Source: JAWKUK01 sp964402175 (GTDB taxonomy: Bacteria; Planctomycetota; UBA1135; GCA-002686595). Taken from it: a DNA stretch of 64,000 nucleotides. The stretch covers positions 99,769-163,768 of the forward strand of contig CAYOBN010000003.1 of assembly GCA_964402175.1 (NCBI GenBank), given 5' to 3'. Within the stretch, counting starts at the first letter, position 1. Every line of letters begins with the position of its first letter. The translations under genes were made by a program, and so were the position numbers. The notes beneath the pieces were generated by a model. The model ran no database searches. It was not told the origin of the DNA and saw nothing but the letters and a program-made list of their open reading frames with translations. Positions 9,937 to 18,526 of this stretch are shown in pieces.

Positions 9937-11931
9937 TCACGCTGCGGCCTGGTCACCCGAGCTACGGTCCAGCTCGTGCGCCACCTGGGCGAGCGCGCGT
10001 ACGAGCTCCGCCCGGTCGATCGGCTTGACGAGGTGGCCGTCCATGCCAGCTGCGGCGCACGCAGCGCGGTCGTCGTCGAAGGCGTTGGCGGTCAATGCGA
10101 TGACTGGGACCGGCGCGAGACCGTGCTGGCGCTCGTGAGCGCGCAAGCGACGTGTGGCCTCGAGGCCGTCCATCTCGGGCATCTGGACGTCCATGAAGAC
10201 CACTTCGAAGCGCTGCGCCTCGCAGAATGCCAACGCTTCAGCGCCGTCACTTGCGACGGTGACATCACACCCAGCTTGCTCCAGCATACGCCGAGCGACG
10301 AGCTGGTTGACCGTGTTGTCTTCGACGAGCAGCGCGCGCAGCGGCGTCAGACGATGCGCCCCGCGCGGCTCGACGGGCGGCGCGCTCGGTCGCTCATCCG
10401 CGCGCGCAAAGGTGACCTCCAAAGTGAAGGTCGAGCCGAGCCCCGGTTCGCTCGCTACCACGATCGTACCGCCCATCAGGTGCGCGAGCCGCCGACAGAT
10501 CGCAAGGCCGAGTCCGGTGCCGCCGAACCGGCGCGTCGTGGTGCGATCACCTTGGACGAAGTCCTCGAAGAGGCGGGCACGCTGATCCACGGACAGGCCG
10601 ATCCCCGTATCGGAGACGGCGATCCTCACGCCGACGCGCGATGGATCGTCTGCCGCGCTCGTCCGTAGCCGGACATTCACCGCGCCGCGCTCGGTGAACT
10701 TCAGTGCGTTGCCGACGAGGTTCAACAGGATCTGGCGGACGCGCACGGGATCGGCGAGCACCAGCGCCGGCTCTGCTTCACAGCCGAGAGCGAGACCGCG
10801 CTCATCCGCTTGGGGTGAATACAGCTCGACCACTTGCTGCGCGAGCGCAGCGAGGTCGGTCGGGAGCTCTTCGAGCTCGATCCGCCCCGCGTCGATCTTC
10901 GACAGATCGAGGATGTCGTTCAGGATCACGAGCAACGCGCGACCGGAGCTCTGGATCGTCTCCACCATCTGCGCCTGCTGCGCATCGAGCTGCGTGTGCT
11001 CGAGGAGCTGCGCCATTCCGAGCACGCCATTGAGCGGCGTCCGGATCTCATGGCTCATCGTCGCGAGGAACTCGGCTTTGGCGCGGGCGGCGGCCTCTGC
11101 TGCGGCTTTGGCCGCGATGAGCTCATCCTCGGTCCGCACACGGTCGGTGATATCCGTGTGGGTGCCGACGATCCGCCGCGCACGGCCCTCTGCGTCGCGG
11201 GAGAACACACGGGCTCGCGCCAGGATCCAGCGCCACGTGCCGTCGCGGTGCTGCATCCGGAAGCGCACGCGATAACGATCCGAGCGCCCCGAGACAACAG
11301 TGTCGACCTCGACCAGCGTGCGGGGTAGGTCCTCGGGGTGGAGCAAGCGCGAGAAGGTCTCGAACGAGTCCTCGAGCTGGTGCGGTGCGTAGCCCAGGAT
11401 CTCCTTCCAGCGCTCGGAGAAGTACACCGTGCCAGCCGCGACGTTCCAGTCCCAGACGCCGTCTTCGTTGCCGCGAAGCGCGAGCCACATCCGCTGCTCG
11501 CTCTCACGCAGCGCATCACCTGCACGCCGCTGCTCTGTGATGTCGGTGAACACGCCGGTCAGGCGGACCGGTGTGCCTGCAGCGTCGCGCTCGACGCTGC
11601 CGAGCGCGCGGGTCCAGATGTTGCGGCCCTTGGCCGTGATGAGCGGCAGCTCGATGTCGTACGGTGTGTCCTCGCGCAGCAGTCGCTCGAGGCCCGTCTC
11701 GACCGAGCGGCGGGCTTGTTCGGGGTAGAACGCGAGCGCCTCGGCCAAGGTCGGCGGCGCGCCCGGGTCCATGTCGTGGATCCGAAAGACCTCCTCGGAC
11801 CACCACAGGCAGCCCGTCGCGAGCTCGACGCTCCACGCACCGAGTCCCACGAGCCGAGCGGCTTGCTGGAACAAGAGCTCAGGCCGCGGCAGCGAGCAGC
11901 TCTCCGGGTCGGTGTGGCGATCAGGCAGCAT
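9937..11931 (-). CDS. soluble PAS-PAS hybrid sensor histidine kinase with receiver domain
   Basis: This 664-residue protein has no membrane segment, so it senses a cytoplasmic signal. Two PAS domains with PAC tails (GVFTDITEQRR, GTHTDITDRVR) cover about 20-270. HisKA follows with phospho-acceptor His294 in MSHEIRTPLNG, then HATPase_c (N box LLNLVGNALKF, G1 DTGIGL, G2 GGTGLGL) and a C-terminal receiver with Asp581 in VFMDVQMPEMDG and the switch Lys in HLVKPID. No separate response regulator gene is nearby, so the output partner is unknown. The C-terminus stands 59 bp from the convergent YigZ gene. Confidence 0.95.
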   Translation of the reverse strand: MLPDRHTDPESCSLPRPELLFQQAARLVGLGAWSVELATGCLWWSEEVFRIHDMDPGAPPTLAEALAFYPEQARRSVETGLERLLREDTPYDIELPLITAKGRNIWTRALGSVERDAAGTPVRLTGVFTDITEQRRAGDALRESEQRMWLALRGNEDGVWDWNVAAGTVYFSERWKEILGYAPHQLEDSFETFSRLLHPEDLPRTLVEVDTVVSGRSDRYRVRFRMQHRDGTWRWILARARVFSRDAEGRARRIVGTHTDITDRVRTEDELIAAKAAAEAAARAKAEFLATMSHEIRTPLNGVLGMAQLLEHTQLDAQQAQMVETIQSSGRALLVILNDILDLSKIDAGRIELEELPTDLAALAQQVVELYSPQADERGLALGCEAEPALVLADPVRVRQILLNLVGNALKFTERGAVNVRLRTSAADDPSRVGVRIAVSDTGIGLSVDQRARLFEDFVQGDRTTTRRFGGTGLGLAICRRLAHLMGGTIVVASEPGLGSTFTLEVTFARADERPSAPPVEPRGAHRLTPLRALLVEDNTVNQLVARRMLEQAGCDVTVASDGAEALAFCEAQRFEVVFMDVQMPEMDGLEATRRLRAHERQHGLAPVPVIALTANAFDDDRAACAAAGMDGHLVKPIDRAELVRALAQVAHELDRSSGDQAAA

Positions 11932-12153
11932 CTCGGGAGTGGTCCAGCGCGGGACTCCCCCGGAGGCCTATCGACCATCAGGGCCCATTTCCTGGAGCCC
12001 GCTCGGCTCGGCCCCCGGCGCTCGTGTGGGGCTCCGGAGCGGACGGCGCCCAGCGCGAGACACACGGAGGCCCCTCCGTGCTCGACAAGCCCCTGGGCGA
12101 GCGCGATGATCGGGCGACGGCCCCACGGACCCGGGTCGCTGCGCAACACTGCC

Positions 12154-13221
12154 ATGGCCCACGAGACCGTCGACGACATCGCCGCCACGCTCCTTGGATT
12201 CGATATCCCTGGGGAGCTCGAGAGCTGCGCGCCGCTCCACCGGGGGCACATCCACGACACGTACGTCTCGACGTGGTCGACCACGCGCGGCCCGCGCCAG
12301 TTCCTGCACCAGCGCATCAACGACCGGGTCTTTCGCGACGTCGAGGGTCTGATGCACAACGTGCAGCGGGTGACGCAGCACCTCTCGGAGACCGCGCCGA
12401 CCGCGACGAGCGAGCTCACCGCCCTGGAGCTCGTGCTCGCCCGAGACGGCGCGCCCTTCGTGCGCCGCGAAGACGGCCCCTGGCGCACGTATCACTTCAT
12501 CGAGAACACCACTTCGTTCGACCGTCCGCACGATGCCACGATGGCGTTCGAAGCGGCGCGCGCGTTCGGTGACTTCCTCGCGCGCCTCGAGTCGCTGCCA
12601 GCGTCGGAGCTGTGCGAGACGATCCCCCGCTTCTTCAGCTCGCCGTACCGGCTCGAGCAGCTCGACGCCGCGCGCGCGGCCGACGTGGCCGGCCGCGTGC
12701 GCCTCGCCTCGCGCGAGCTCGCGTTCGTCGAGAGCCGTCGCAAGCTCGTCCCGATCATGGAAGACGGTTTGGCGAGCGGCCTCATCCCGCCGCGCATCGT
12801 GCACGGGGACACCAAGCTGAACAACGTCCTGTTCGACCGCGAGACCCTCCGTCCGCGCTGCATCGTCGATCTCGATACGTGCATGCCGGGTTACGCGCTG
12901 TACGACTTCGGCGACCTCGTGCGCTTCACCGCAGCGACTGCGGCCGAAGACGAACGCGACCTCGGGCTCGTCGATGTGGATGTCGAGCTCTATCGCGCGC
13001 TCGCGGATGGCTACCTGGCTGGAGCGGGCGCGGCGCTGAGCTCGATCGAGCGCGAGCTCATGCCGACCGCAGCGCGCCTCGTGACGCTGACGATCGGGAT
13101 GCGCTTCCTCGCGGATTACCTGGCCGGAGACGTCTACTTCAAGACGCACTTCGACGATCACAATCTGGTGCGCGCTCGGGTGCAGTTCGCGCTGGTCGCG
13201 GCGATGGAGCGGCGGCTCTGA
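12154..13221 (+). CDS. APH-fold phosphotransferase, sugar-kinase-like (NahK-like)
   Basis: The 355-residue product belongs to the aminoglycoside phosphotransferase/choline kinase fold. It carries HRGHIHDTY near the N-terminus, FLHQRIND, the catalytic loop HGDTKLNNVLFD and the metal-binding segment CIVDLDTCMPG. This pattern (LHQRIN and HGDxKxxNVLFD) resembles N-acetylhexosamine 1-kinase and related anomeric sugar kinases rather than drug-resistance enzymes; substrate assignment is inference. ATG 12154 was chosen because family similarity begins there; an in-frame ATG at 12106 would add an arginine/proline-rich leader. The last 83 nt overlap the tail of the convergent FAD-oxidoreductase gene. 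Confidence 0.85.
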   Translation: MAHETVDDIAATLLGFDIPGELESCAPLHRGHIHDTYVSTWSTTRGPRQFLHQRINDRVFRDVEGLMHNVQRVTQHLSETAPTATSELTALELVLARDGAPFVRREDGPWRTYHFIENTTSFDRPHDATMAFEAARAFGDFLARLESLPASELCETIPRFFSSPYRLEQLDAARAADVAGRVRLASRELAFVESRRKLVPIMEDGLASGLIPPRIVHGDTKLNNVLFDRETLRPRCIVDLDTCMPGYALYDFGDLVRFTAATAAEDERDLGLVDVDVELYRALADGYLAGAGAALSSIERELMPTAARLVTLTIGMRFLADYLAGDVYFKTHFDDHNLVRARVQFALVAAMERRL

Positions 13222-14773
13222 CTTCGGCCGGCGCGCTCGCTCGCAGGAGCACCTCGGCGGCGCGCACACCCCCGAGCGCCGTCGCGAGCACGCTCTGGCC
13301 GGGGAAGGCCGAGTCTCCGACGAGCGTGATCCCACGCGCCGGCGGGCGCTGGAAGAGGTCGCGGTAGGCCCTGAGGCCCGCGCGTCGAGGAACGCCGCCG
13401 ACCCAACCGCCGAGCAAGTCGCCAGGCGCGCCTGCGGCAGCGCGGCCCTCGGAGCCGACAGCGTCGGGGTCGGTGCGACCGACCCAGCGCGCGTAGGTGC
13501 GCGGCGACGCCGTCAGCTCGCGCACGTAACGCGCCCACTCCGGCGCACGCCGCGCGATGGTCGCACGCATGCGCGCCTGGACGGCTTCGATGTGCTCGCG
13601 CTGCGCGGCCTCGTCGAGCCCGCGCAGGGCCCCGAGGTCCACGTGCGTCGAGATCGTCGCGCGTCGCAGCCGCGGGTCCGCGACCCCTTCACCCTCGGCG
13701 CCGATCGAGAGGAACACGTGGTTCCCGGCCAGGAAGGGCGCCGCAGGATCGTCGACGAGCTCGAGGTGCAACGGGCCGCGGGGAGCGCTGTGCGGCGGCA
13801 CGAGCGTGCGGAAGAGCGCGGCCGCGCCCCAGCCCTCGCGCACACGCGCTGCACCCGCCGCGAATCGAGCCGCGGGCACGCCGCGTACGAGGCGCGCCGC
13901 GACTTGCGGCAAGACATTGAGGATGACGTGGCGCGTGCGGTAGGTCACGCCGCGCGCCGTGACGAGCCACAGGTCGCCGTCGGGTTCGACGCCGCTGACG
14001 GCGCTGCGCTTCTGCACGATGCCCCCGCAGGTTGTGATCGCGCGCCCGAGGCCCTCGGCGAGGCGACCGATCCCGCCGTGTACGTGCGCTGCACCGCGGT
14101 GGTGGTAATCGAGCGCCGCCAGCGCAAACGCCGCCTCGGCTTCGTCCGCGGAGCATTGCACCGTGATCTGACACTGCGCGTCGAACCACGCGCGCAGCGG
14201 CGCGAAGTCCGCCAGTCCATACCGCGCGAGCACGCTCCCGAGTGAGCGCCCGACGAGCGGCGCCAAGGACACATACCGCGGCGAACGTGCGAGGTGCCGC
14301 AGTGCTGAGTGCACCGTCAGCGGCGGCAAGAGCGCGGGATCGTCGAAGAGCGACCAGAGGAGCGCCGCGACGCGCTCCTGCAACGCAAAGAACTTCTGGA
14401 TCGCTTGGACGGGCGCGCCCGGTAACGCGCACAGCTCCGCCACGAAGCGCGCGCGGTCGCGGTGTGCGGTGACGACGATCGACGCGCCAGCGCGCAGCTC
14501 GACGGGGCGCTCGAGGAAGCTCACATCGACCTCCAGGCCGTACCGCGCGACCCAACGCCCGAAGAGCTCGTCCCGTCCGAGCCCAGCGAACAGGGTCGCG
14601 CCGCCCTCGAAGCGGTCGCCTTCGTGCTCGAACGTGCACGCGGCCCCGCCGAGGTACCCGAGGCGCTCCAGGAGCGCGACGCGCGCGCCGCCTTCGGCCA
14701 AGCGCAGCGCTGCGCCGATGCCGCCGAAGCCACCGCCGACGACGACGGCATCGTAGGTCGTCTCCATGGTCAT
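13139..14773 (-). CDS. FAD-dependent oxidoreductase of the phytoene desaturase/carotenoid isomerase (CrtI/CrtISO-like) family
   Basis: The product is 544 residues. The N-terminal dinucleotide motif is AVVVGGGFGGIGAALRLAEGG, followed by a typical CrtI-type GYLGGAACTFEHEGDRFEGG, and the C-terminal FAD contact is GITLVGDSAFPGQSVLATALGG. Relatives desaturate or isomerise carotenoids, or act as retinol saturases. I see no other carotenoid gene nearby, so the substrate is open. ATG 14773 overlaps the photolyase stop as ATGA, which favours it over ATG 14767. Co-translation with a photolyase hints at a light- or photo-oxidation-related role. The 3' end overlaps the convergent phosphotransferase gene by 83 nt. 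Confidence 0.87.
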   Translation of the reverse strand: MTMETTYDAVVVGGGFGGIGAALRLAEGGARVALLERLGYLGGAACTFEHEGDRFEGGATLFAGLGRDELFGRWVARYGLEVDVSFLERPVELRAGASIVVTAHRDRARFVAELCALPGAPVQAIQKFFALQERVAALLWSLFDDPALLPPLTVHSALRHLARSPRYVSLAPLVGRSLGSVLARYGLADFAPLRAWFDAQCQITVQCSADEAEAAFALAALDYHHRGAAHVHGGIGRLAEGLGRAITTCGGIVQKRSAVSGVEPDGDLWLVTARGVTYRTRHVILNVLPQVAARLVRGVPAARFAAGAARVREGWGAAALFRTLVPPHSAPRGPLHLELVDDPAAPFLAGNHVFLSIGAEGEGVADPRLRRATISTHVDLGALRGLDEAAQREHIEAVQARMRATIARRAPEWARYVRELTASPRTYARWVGRTDPDAVGSEGRAAAGAPGDLLGGWVGGVPRRAGLRAYRDLFQRPPARGITLVGDSAFPGQSVLATALGGVRAAEVLLRASAPAEVRAAAPSPRPARTAPERAPDCDRRSAS

Positions 14774-16371
14774 TGGCGCGCCTCCCGTAGCTCTGCGGGT
14801 GTGACGGCCGCGCCCGCCGCAAGGCGCTCGCGGAGGTGGTCGAACACACGCTGATCCGCCGCGCGGCGCGCAGCGGGGCGTTTGCTGGCGCTCTTCAGCG
14901 GCAGCGCCATGCGGACGTTGCCGGCGAGCCGCGCGCGATGGCGCTCCAAGAAGGCCCAGTAGAGCTCGGTGATCGGGCAGTCCTTCTTCGGGTCGAAGCG
15001 ACAGTCCTTGCAGAAGTCGCCCATCTTCGCGAGGTACGCCGCGCCCGAGACGTAGGGCTTCGTCGTCATCGCCTCGCCCAGCGCGTACGTGCCCATCCCG
15101 AGCACGTTGGGCTCGACGACCCAGTCGTAGGCGTCGGTGTACGCGACCCAGAACCAGTCCGTCAGCTCGCGCGGCGAGAGGTCGAGCAACGTCGCCAAGT
15201 TCGACAGCACCATCAGCCGCTCGATATGGTGGCTGTAGCCTTCGCGCCACACACGCGCGACGACCGTGTCGAGGCAAGCGAGGCCGGACGCGCTGCCCTC
15301 TGCATCCCAGAAGACCGGGGGCAGCGGCGCGCCAGCGCCGAGCGCAGCGCGTTCAGGCAGAGCGCGCAGACCATCGGTCGCGGCGTGCACGTGGTGCACG
15401 AACTCGCGCCAACCGAGCACTTGCCGCACGAAGCCCTCGCGCGCCGCGAGCGGCGCGTCGGCTGCGGCGACGTCCTGCACGACCTCGTCCGCGCCGAGGA
15501 GCTGCACGTTCAGGTACGTCGCGATGCGCGCATGGAAGAGGCCGACCTCACGCGCGCTCATCGCGTCTTCGAAGCGGCCGAAGTGCGGCAGACACTCCGA
15601 GAGGAACCAGCGCCAGACACGCTGCGCGCCCGCGCGAGTCGTCGCGAGGCCCGAGAGGTCGGCGTCGCCGGGATGGTCGGCATAGCGCTCCGCGACGAGC
15701 GCCTCGACCTCGCGCTCGAGCGCGCCGTGCCGAAAGCGCGGCGGCCGCGGCGCTGGCGGTGTCCCGCGCCAGGGCTCGCGGTTCTCCGCGTCGAAGCTCC
15801 ATTTGCCGCCGACGGGCTGCCCGTCCGGCTCCATGAGCAGGCCGGTGCTGCGGCGGACCCCGCGGTAGAAACGGTCCATCCGCCAAGGCGGCGCGGCGCC
15901 CGCGGCGCGCGCGAAGTCCTCGGGGGTCGTCAACCAACCGGCGTTCGGCACGGTTACGAGCGCGCCGGACTGCACGAGCGGCGCGAGCTCGGCGCGCAGC
16001 TCGCGCTCGGCGGGCTCCATCATGGTGAGCGCGCCGAGCTCGCCTGCGAGGCGCGCGAGCGGCTCCCGGAAGCCCTCGCCCGCCCCGGCGACGACGTGCC
16101 GGACGGCCCGGCCGCGCGCGGCCTGCTCCAGCGCGAAGCGCCGGCCGGCGGCCAGCACGAACGCGAGCTTCTTGCGGTGGTACGGCCGCCGCGCCGCTTT
16201 CTCCGGCGCCTCGACGAGGACGAGCCCCACGTCGGAGACGCTCTCGGAGAGAGGCCCCACCCGATCCGTGAGCTGGTCGTACGCCGCGTAGACCCAGCGC
16301 TCGGGGGCGGCGCCGCGGCGAGCGCCCTGGAGGCGCTCGAGCTCAGCTCGGAACTCGGAGCGGGTCGGCAT
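14770..16371 (-). CDS. phrB: iron-sulfur (6-4) photolyase/cryptochrome, PhrB/FeS-BCP type
   Basis: The 533-residue protein belongs to the deoxyribodipyrimidine photolyase-related (DPRP) family. FAD-domain signatures include RDxYRGVRRSTG-like FYRGVRRSTGLLMEP, GGKWSFDAENR, and YSHHIERLMVLSN. Four cysteines at 366, 454, 457 and 465 (ACLDT and CKDCRFDPKKDC) match the PhrB 4Fe-4S cluster. The first two spacings (88 and 3) equal those of Agrobacterium PhrB as I recall them, while the last gap is shorter. The enzyme repairs (6-4) photoproducts using light, FAD and a ribolumazine antenna. ATG 16371 gives the family-typical start; a much longer upstream reading frame overlaps the divergent selenoprotein gene and is spurious. 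ATGA overlap to the flavoprotein gene downstream. Confidence 0.93.
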   Translation of the reverse strand: MPTRSEFRAELERLQGARRGAAPERWVYAAYDQLTDRVGPLSESVSDVGLVLVEAPEKAARRPYHRKKLAFVLAAGRRFALEQAARGRAVRHVVAGAGEGFREPLARLAGELGALTMMEPAERELRAELAPLVQSGALVTVPNAGWLTTPEDFARAAGAAPPWRMDRFYRGVRRSTGLLMEPDGQPVGGKWSFDAENREPWRGTPPAPRPPRFRHGALEREVEALVAERYADHPGDADLSGLATTRAGAQRVWRWFLSECLPHFGRFEDAMSAREVGLFHARIATYLNVQLLGADEVVQDVAAADAPLAAREGFVRQVLGWREFVHHVHAATDGLRALPERAALGAGAPLPPVFWDAEGSASGLACLDTVVARVWREGYSHHIERLMVLSNLATLLDLSPRELTDWFWVAYTDAYDWVVEPNVLGMGTYALGEAMTTKPYVSGAAYLAKMGDFCKDCRFDPKKDCPITELYWAFLERHRARLAGNVRMALPLKSASKRPAARRAADQRVFDHLRERLAAGAAVTPAELREARQ

Positions 16372-16466
16372 ACTCGGAGGAGTTCGCTCCCGGGGCCACG
16401 GGGGACGCAGGCCAGCGCGCGCGGCGCCGCGTCCATCGGCAGGGCCCGAGCGAAGCGCGAGTTGTG

Positions 16467-17024
16467 ATGGCCATGCTGCAACCCTGTGCCGCCTTCGGGG
16501 CCGACGGCGCGCTCGCCGCGGACCTCCTGGAATTCCCGGTCGAGGGCCGCAACGTCCCCCCGGGGGGTACGCTGGGTGCGGTGCTGGGCGCCGGGCCGAC
16601 GCTGCTCGTGTTCCTGCGCCACTTCGGGTGAATCTTCTGTCGCGAACAGGTGGCCGTCCTGCGCCGTGCGCGCGAGGCGGACCCGACCTTCCCGGCGGTG
16701 GCCTTCGTCCACCCCGCGACCAAAGCCGACGGCGACGGGTTCTTCCCCGAGCGTTGGCCCACGGTGCCCGCGCTCGCGGACCCCGAGAAAGCGCTCTTCG
16801 GCGCATTCGGACTCGACCGCGGCTCGCTCCTGCAGCTCGCGGGACCGAAGGTGTGGCTCGCGGGGCTACGCGCCGCCGCCAGCGGCCACGGCGTCGGCCT
16901 GCCGAAGGGTGACCCGCTGGTGCTCGCGGGCGCGTTCCTCGTCGCTGGGGGGCGCGTGACGTGGGAACATCGCTCGGCCCACACCGGCGACATCGTGCAG
17001 GCGGAGGCCATCCCGCGCCCATGA
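16467..17024 (+). CDS. SelL-like AhpC/TSA-fold redox selenoprotein (UGA read as Sec)
   Basis: Reading through one in-frame TGA at 16629-16631 gives a continuous 185-residue thioredoxin-fold protein. The TGA is residue 55 in FLRHFG-U-IFCREQ, exactly where relatives of the AhpC/TSA-like antioxidant (SelL/PRXL2-like) family have the first Cys of a CxxC, giving U55xxC58. Coding quality is the same on both sides and the fold continues after it (PAVAFVHPAT, FLVAGGRVTWEHRSAHTGDI). No other stop interrupts the frame. A hairpin follows the UGA at 16642-16664. ATG 16467 is the probable start (ATG 16473 and GTG 16464 are in frame). The stop overlaps the next ATG (ATGA). Likely a thiol/selenol peroxidase or redox protein. 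Conventional calling would start at GTG 16650 and lose the active site. A sequencing error or pseudogene is the alternative. Confidence 0.82.
16642..16664 (+). promoter_or_regulatory. SECIS-like hairpin downstream of the UGA codon
   Basis: GCG-AA-CAGG / loop TGGCCGT / CCTG-CGC forms a 7-bp stem with a 2-nt bulge and a 7-nt G-rich apical loop. The loop begins 20 nt after the UGA, within the distance known for bacterial SECIS elements read by SelB. It lies inside the coding frame, as bacterial elements do. The fold was worked out by eye. Confidence 0.55.
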
Positions 17025-17761
17025 GCCGCGGCCCGCTCTTCCTCGGCGGCCTCGGCCACGCGCTCTGCCGCCTCGCGCCAGCGCGCACGGCGGCGCGGGC
17101 GTTCGGCTTCGACGTCAAGGAGGTGCTCTACCCGGGCTTCGAAGGCCGGCCGCCGAGCGCCTCGTTCGAGGACTTCCTCGACAACATCGAGTCCCAGGTC
17201 GACGTCTACCGGCTGAGCCACGCGCGGCGCCTGCTCGTCGCCACCGACTTCGGGTGCCTGGTGGCGCTCGCCCTGCGCGCTCGGGGTCGCTTCCCGGACC
17301 TGCCGTTCGTCTTCCTGGGCGCGGTCCCGTGGCGCCAGGTCCAGACCATCGGCGGACAGCGCGCGGCAGGCGACCGGCTGCGCCAGCTCCTGCGCGACGG
17401 CAGCGTTCAAGCGCGCTACGTCGAGCGTCACTTCCAGCGCCCGCTGCCCGCCGACGCAGCCCGCGCGTTCTTCAGCGGCTTCGGCGCCTGCGAGATCCAG
17501 AGCGAGCTCTACGACTGGCTCTCGCCAGGCTGGCTCGCCGACCTCGAAGGGCGCCTCGCGGCGCGCCCGGGGGCCTTGGAGGGCATCGCGGTGTGGCTCG
17601 GCGAAGAGGACCGCCTCGTCGACGTCGCCGAGCTCGACGCGACCGAGCGCGCGCTCGGTGTGCGTTGGCCGCGGGCGGCGTTCGAGGGCTGGGGGCACTT
17701 CCCCTACCTCGACGACCCGCTGGGGTGGATCGAAGCCGTGCACGAAGCGCTGGCTCCTTGA
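17021..17761 (+). CDS. alpha/beta-hydrolase-fold protein, possible Asp nucleophile
   Basis: The 246-residue product has the layout of an alpha/beta hydrolase. There is a strand and nucleophile elbow at LLVATDFGCLVALAL, with Asp76 in the place of the usual Ser (as in haloalkane dehalogenases and epoxide hydrolases). A late acid candidate lies in LGEEDRLVD, and a catalytic His candidate in GWGHFPYLDDP near the C-terminus. There is no signal peptide. The start ATG overlaps the stop of the selenoprotein gene (ATGA), so the two are made together. I do not recognise a specific subfamily; the Asp-nucleophile reading is an inference from motif position. Confidence 0.78.
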   Translation: MSRGPLFLGGLGHALCRLAPARTAARAFGFDVKEVLYPGFEGRPPSASFEDFLDNIESQVDVYRLSHARRLLVATDFGCLVALALRARGRFPDLPFVFLGAVPWRQVQTIGGQRAAGDRLRQLLRDGSVQARYVERHFQRPLPADAARAFFSGFGACEIQSELYDWLSPGWLADLEGRLAARPGALEGIAVWLGEEDRLVDVAELDATERALGVRWPRAAFEGWGHFPYLDDPLGWIEAVHEALAP

Positions 17762-17866
17762 CGCTCGGGCCCTTGTGGCCGAAGCGGCGCGCGGATAGAA
17801 CTCCGCGCCCTCGCAAAGCACGGGGCCCCGCCCACTTCGGGCGGTCGAGGGTCGGGGAGGCGGTCG

Positions 17867-18487
17867 ATGCAAGAGCGCGTCGTGCGTGTCCAGGGGCGGT
17901 TGGAGGCCGTCGACGGCGAGGTCGAGCGGTTCGTCGCGGCGTCCGGGCTCACGTGTCCGCCGGGCTGCGGCGCGTGTTGCCTCTCTCCCGATGTCGAAGC
18001 GACCGTCGTCGAGCTCGCTCCGATGGCCGCGGCCCTCGTCGCAGCGGGGCGGGCCGAGGCGACGCTCGCCGCGCTGGCTGCCGCGCCCCGACCCGCGCCG
18101 TGTGTGCTCTACACGCCGGATCCCGCGAATCCGCGCCAGGGTCGGTGCTCCGCGTATGCGACGCGGCCGCTGATCTGTCGGCTCTTCGGCTTCGGCGCGC
18201 GCCATGGCCGCAGCGGCAGGCCGGAGCTCGCAGCGTGCAAGACGATGCGGGCCGCGGACCCGGCGCGCATGGAGTCCGTGACCTCGGACGAGCTGCTCGT
18301 TCGCCGGGCGCCTGTCATGGCCGACCACGCGCACGGTCTCGCGTCGGACTTCCCGGGTGAGGGCTCGGTGCTCTTGCCCATCAACGTCGCGCTGGAGCTC
18401 GCCCTGCAGCGCGAGCTGCTGCACCGGCGTATGACGGAGCTCGAAGGGCCGCCCGACGACGGCGCGCCGCCCTGCGCCGCTGCGTGA
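17867..18487 (+). CDS. YkgJ-type CxxCxxCC cysteine-cluster protein
   Basis: The 206-residue protein carries TCPPGCGACC near residues 29-38, a later GRCSAYATRPLICRLFGFG block, and a further Cys at AACKTM. This is the zinc/iron-chelating CxxCxxCC domain (PF03692). The family is thought to bind metal; no pathway is firmly assigned. GGGGAGGCG lies about 5 nt before ATG 17867 and is one of the few good Shine-Dalgarno sites here. The C-terminal ~60 residues are outside the known domain. Neighbours give no clear partner. Confidence 0.85.
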   Translation: MQERVVRVQGRLEAVDGEVERFVAASGLTCPPGCGACCLSPDVEATVVELAPMAAALVAAGRAEATLAALAAAPRPAPCVLYTPDPANPRQGRCSAYATRPLICRLFGFGARHGRSGRPELAACKTMRAADPARMESVTSDELLVRRAPVMADHAHGLASDFPGEGSVLLPINVALELALQRELLHRRMTELEGPPDDGAPPCAAA

Positions 18488-18514
18488 CATGGGTGCTGTC
18501 GAGGGGCGAGCGGT

Positions 18515-18520
18515 TATCCT
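18515..18520 (+). promoter_or_regulatory. -10-like TATCCT, 6 nt before ATG 18527
   Basis: TATCCT is followed by 6 nt and the ATG of the ATPase gene, with no Shine-Dalgarno; it fits a leaderless mRNA. Confidence 0.5.
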
Positions 18521-18526
18521 CTCCCC

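Noticed and set aside
16372..17118. N-terminal extension of the photolyase frame to 17118
   Set aside because: It runs antisense through the selenoprotein and hydrolase genes and has shadow-like composition; the family starts at 16371.
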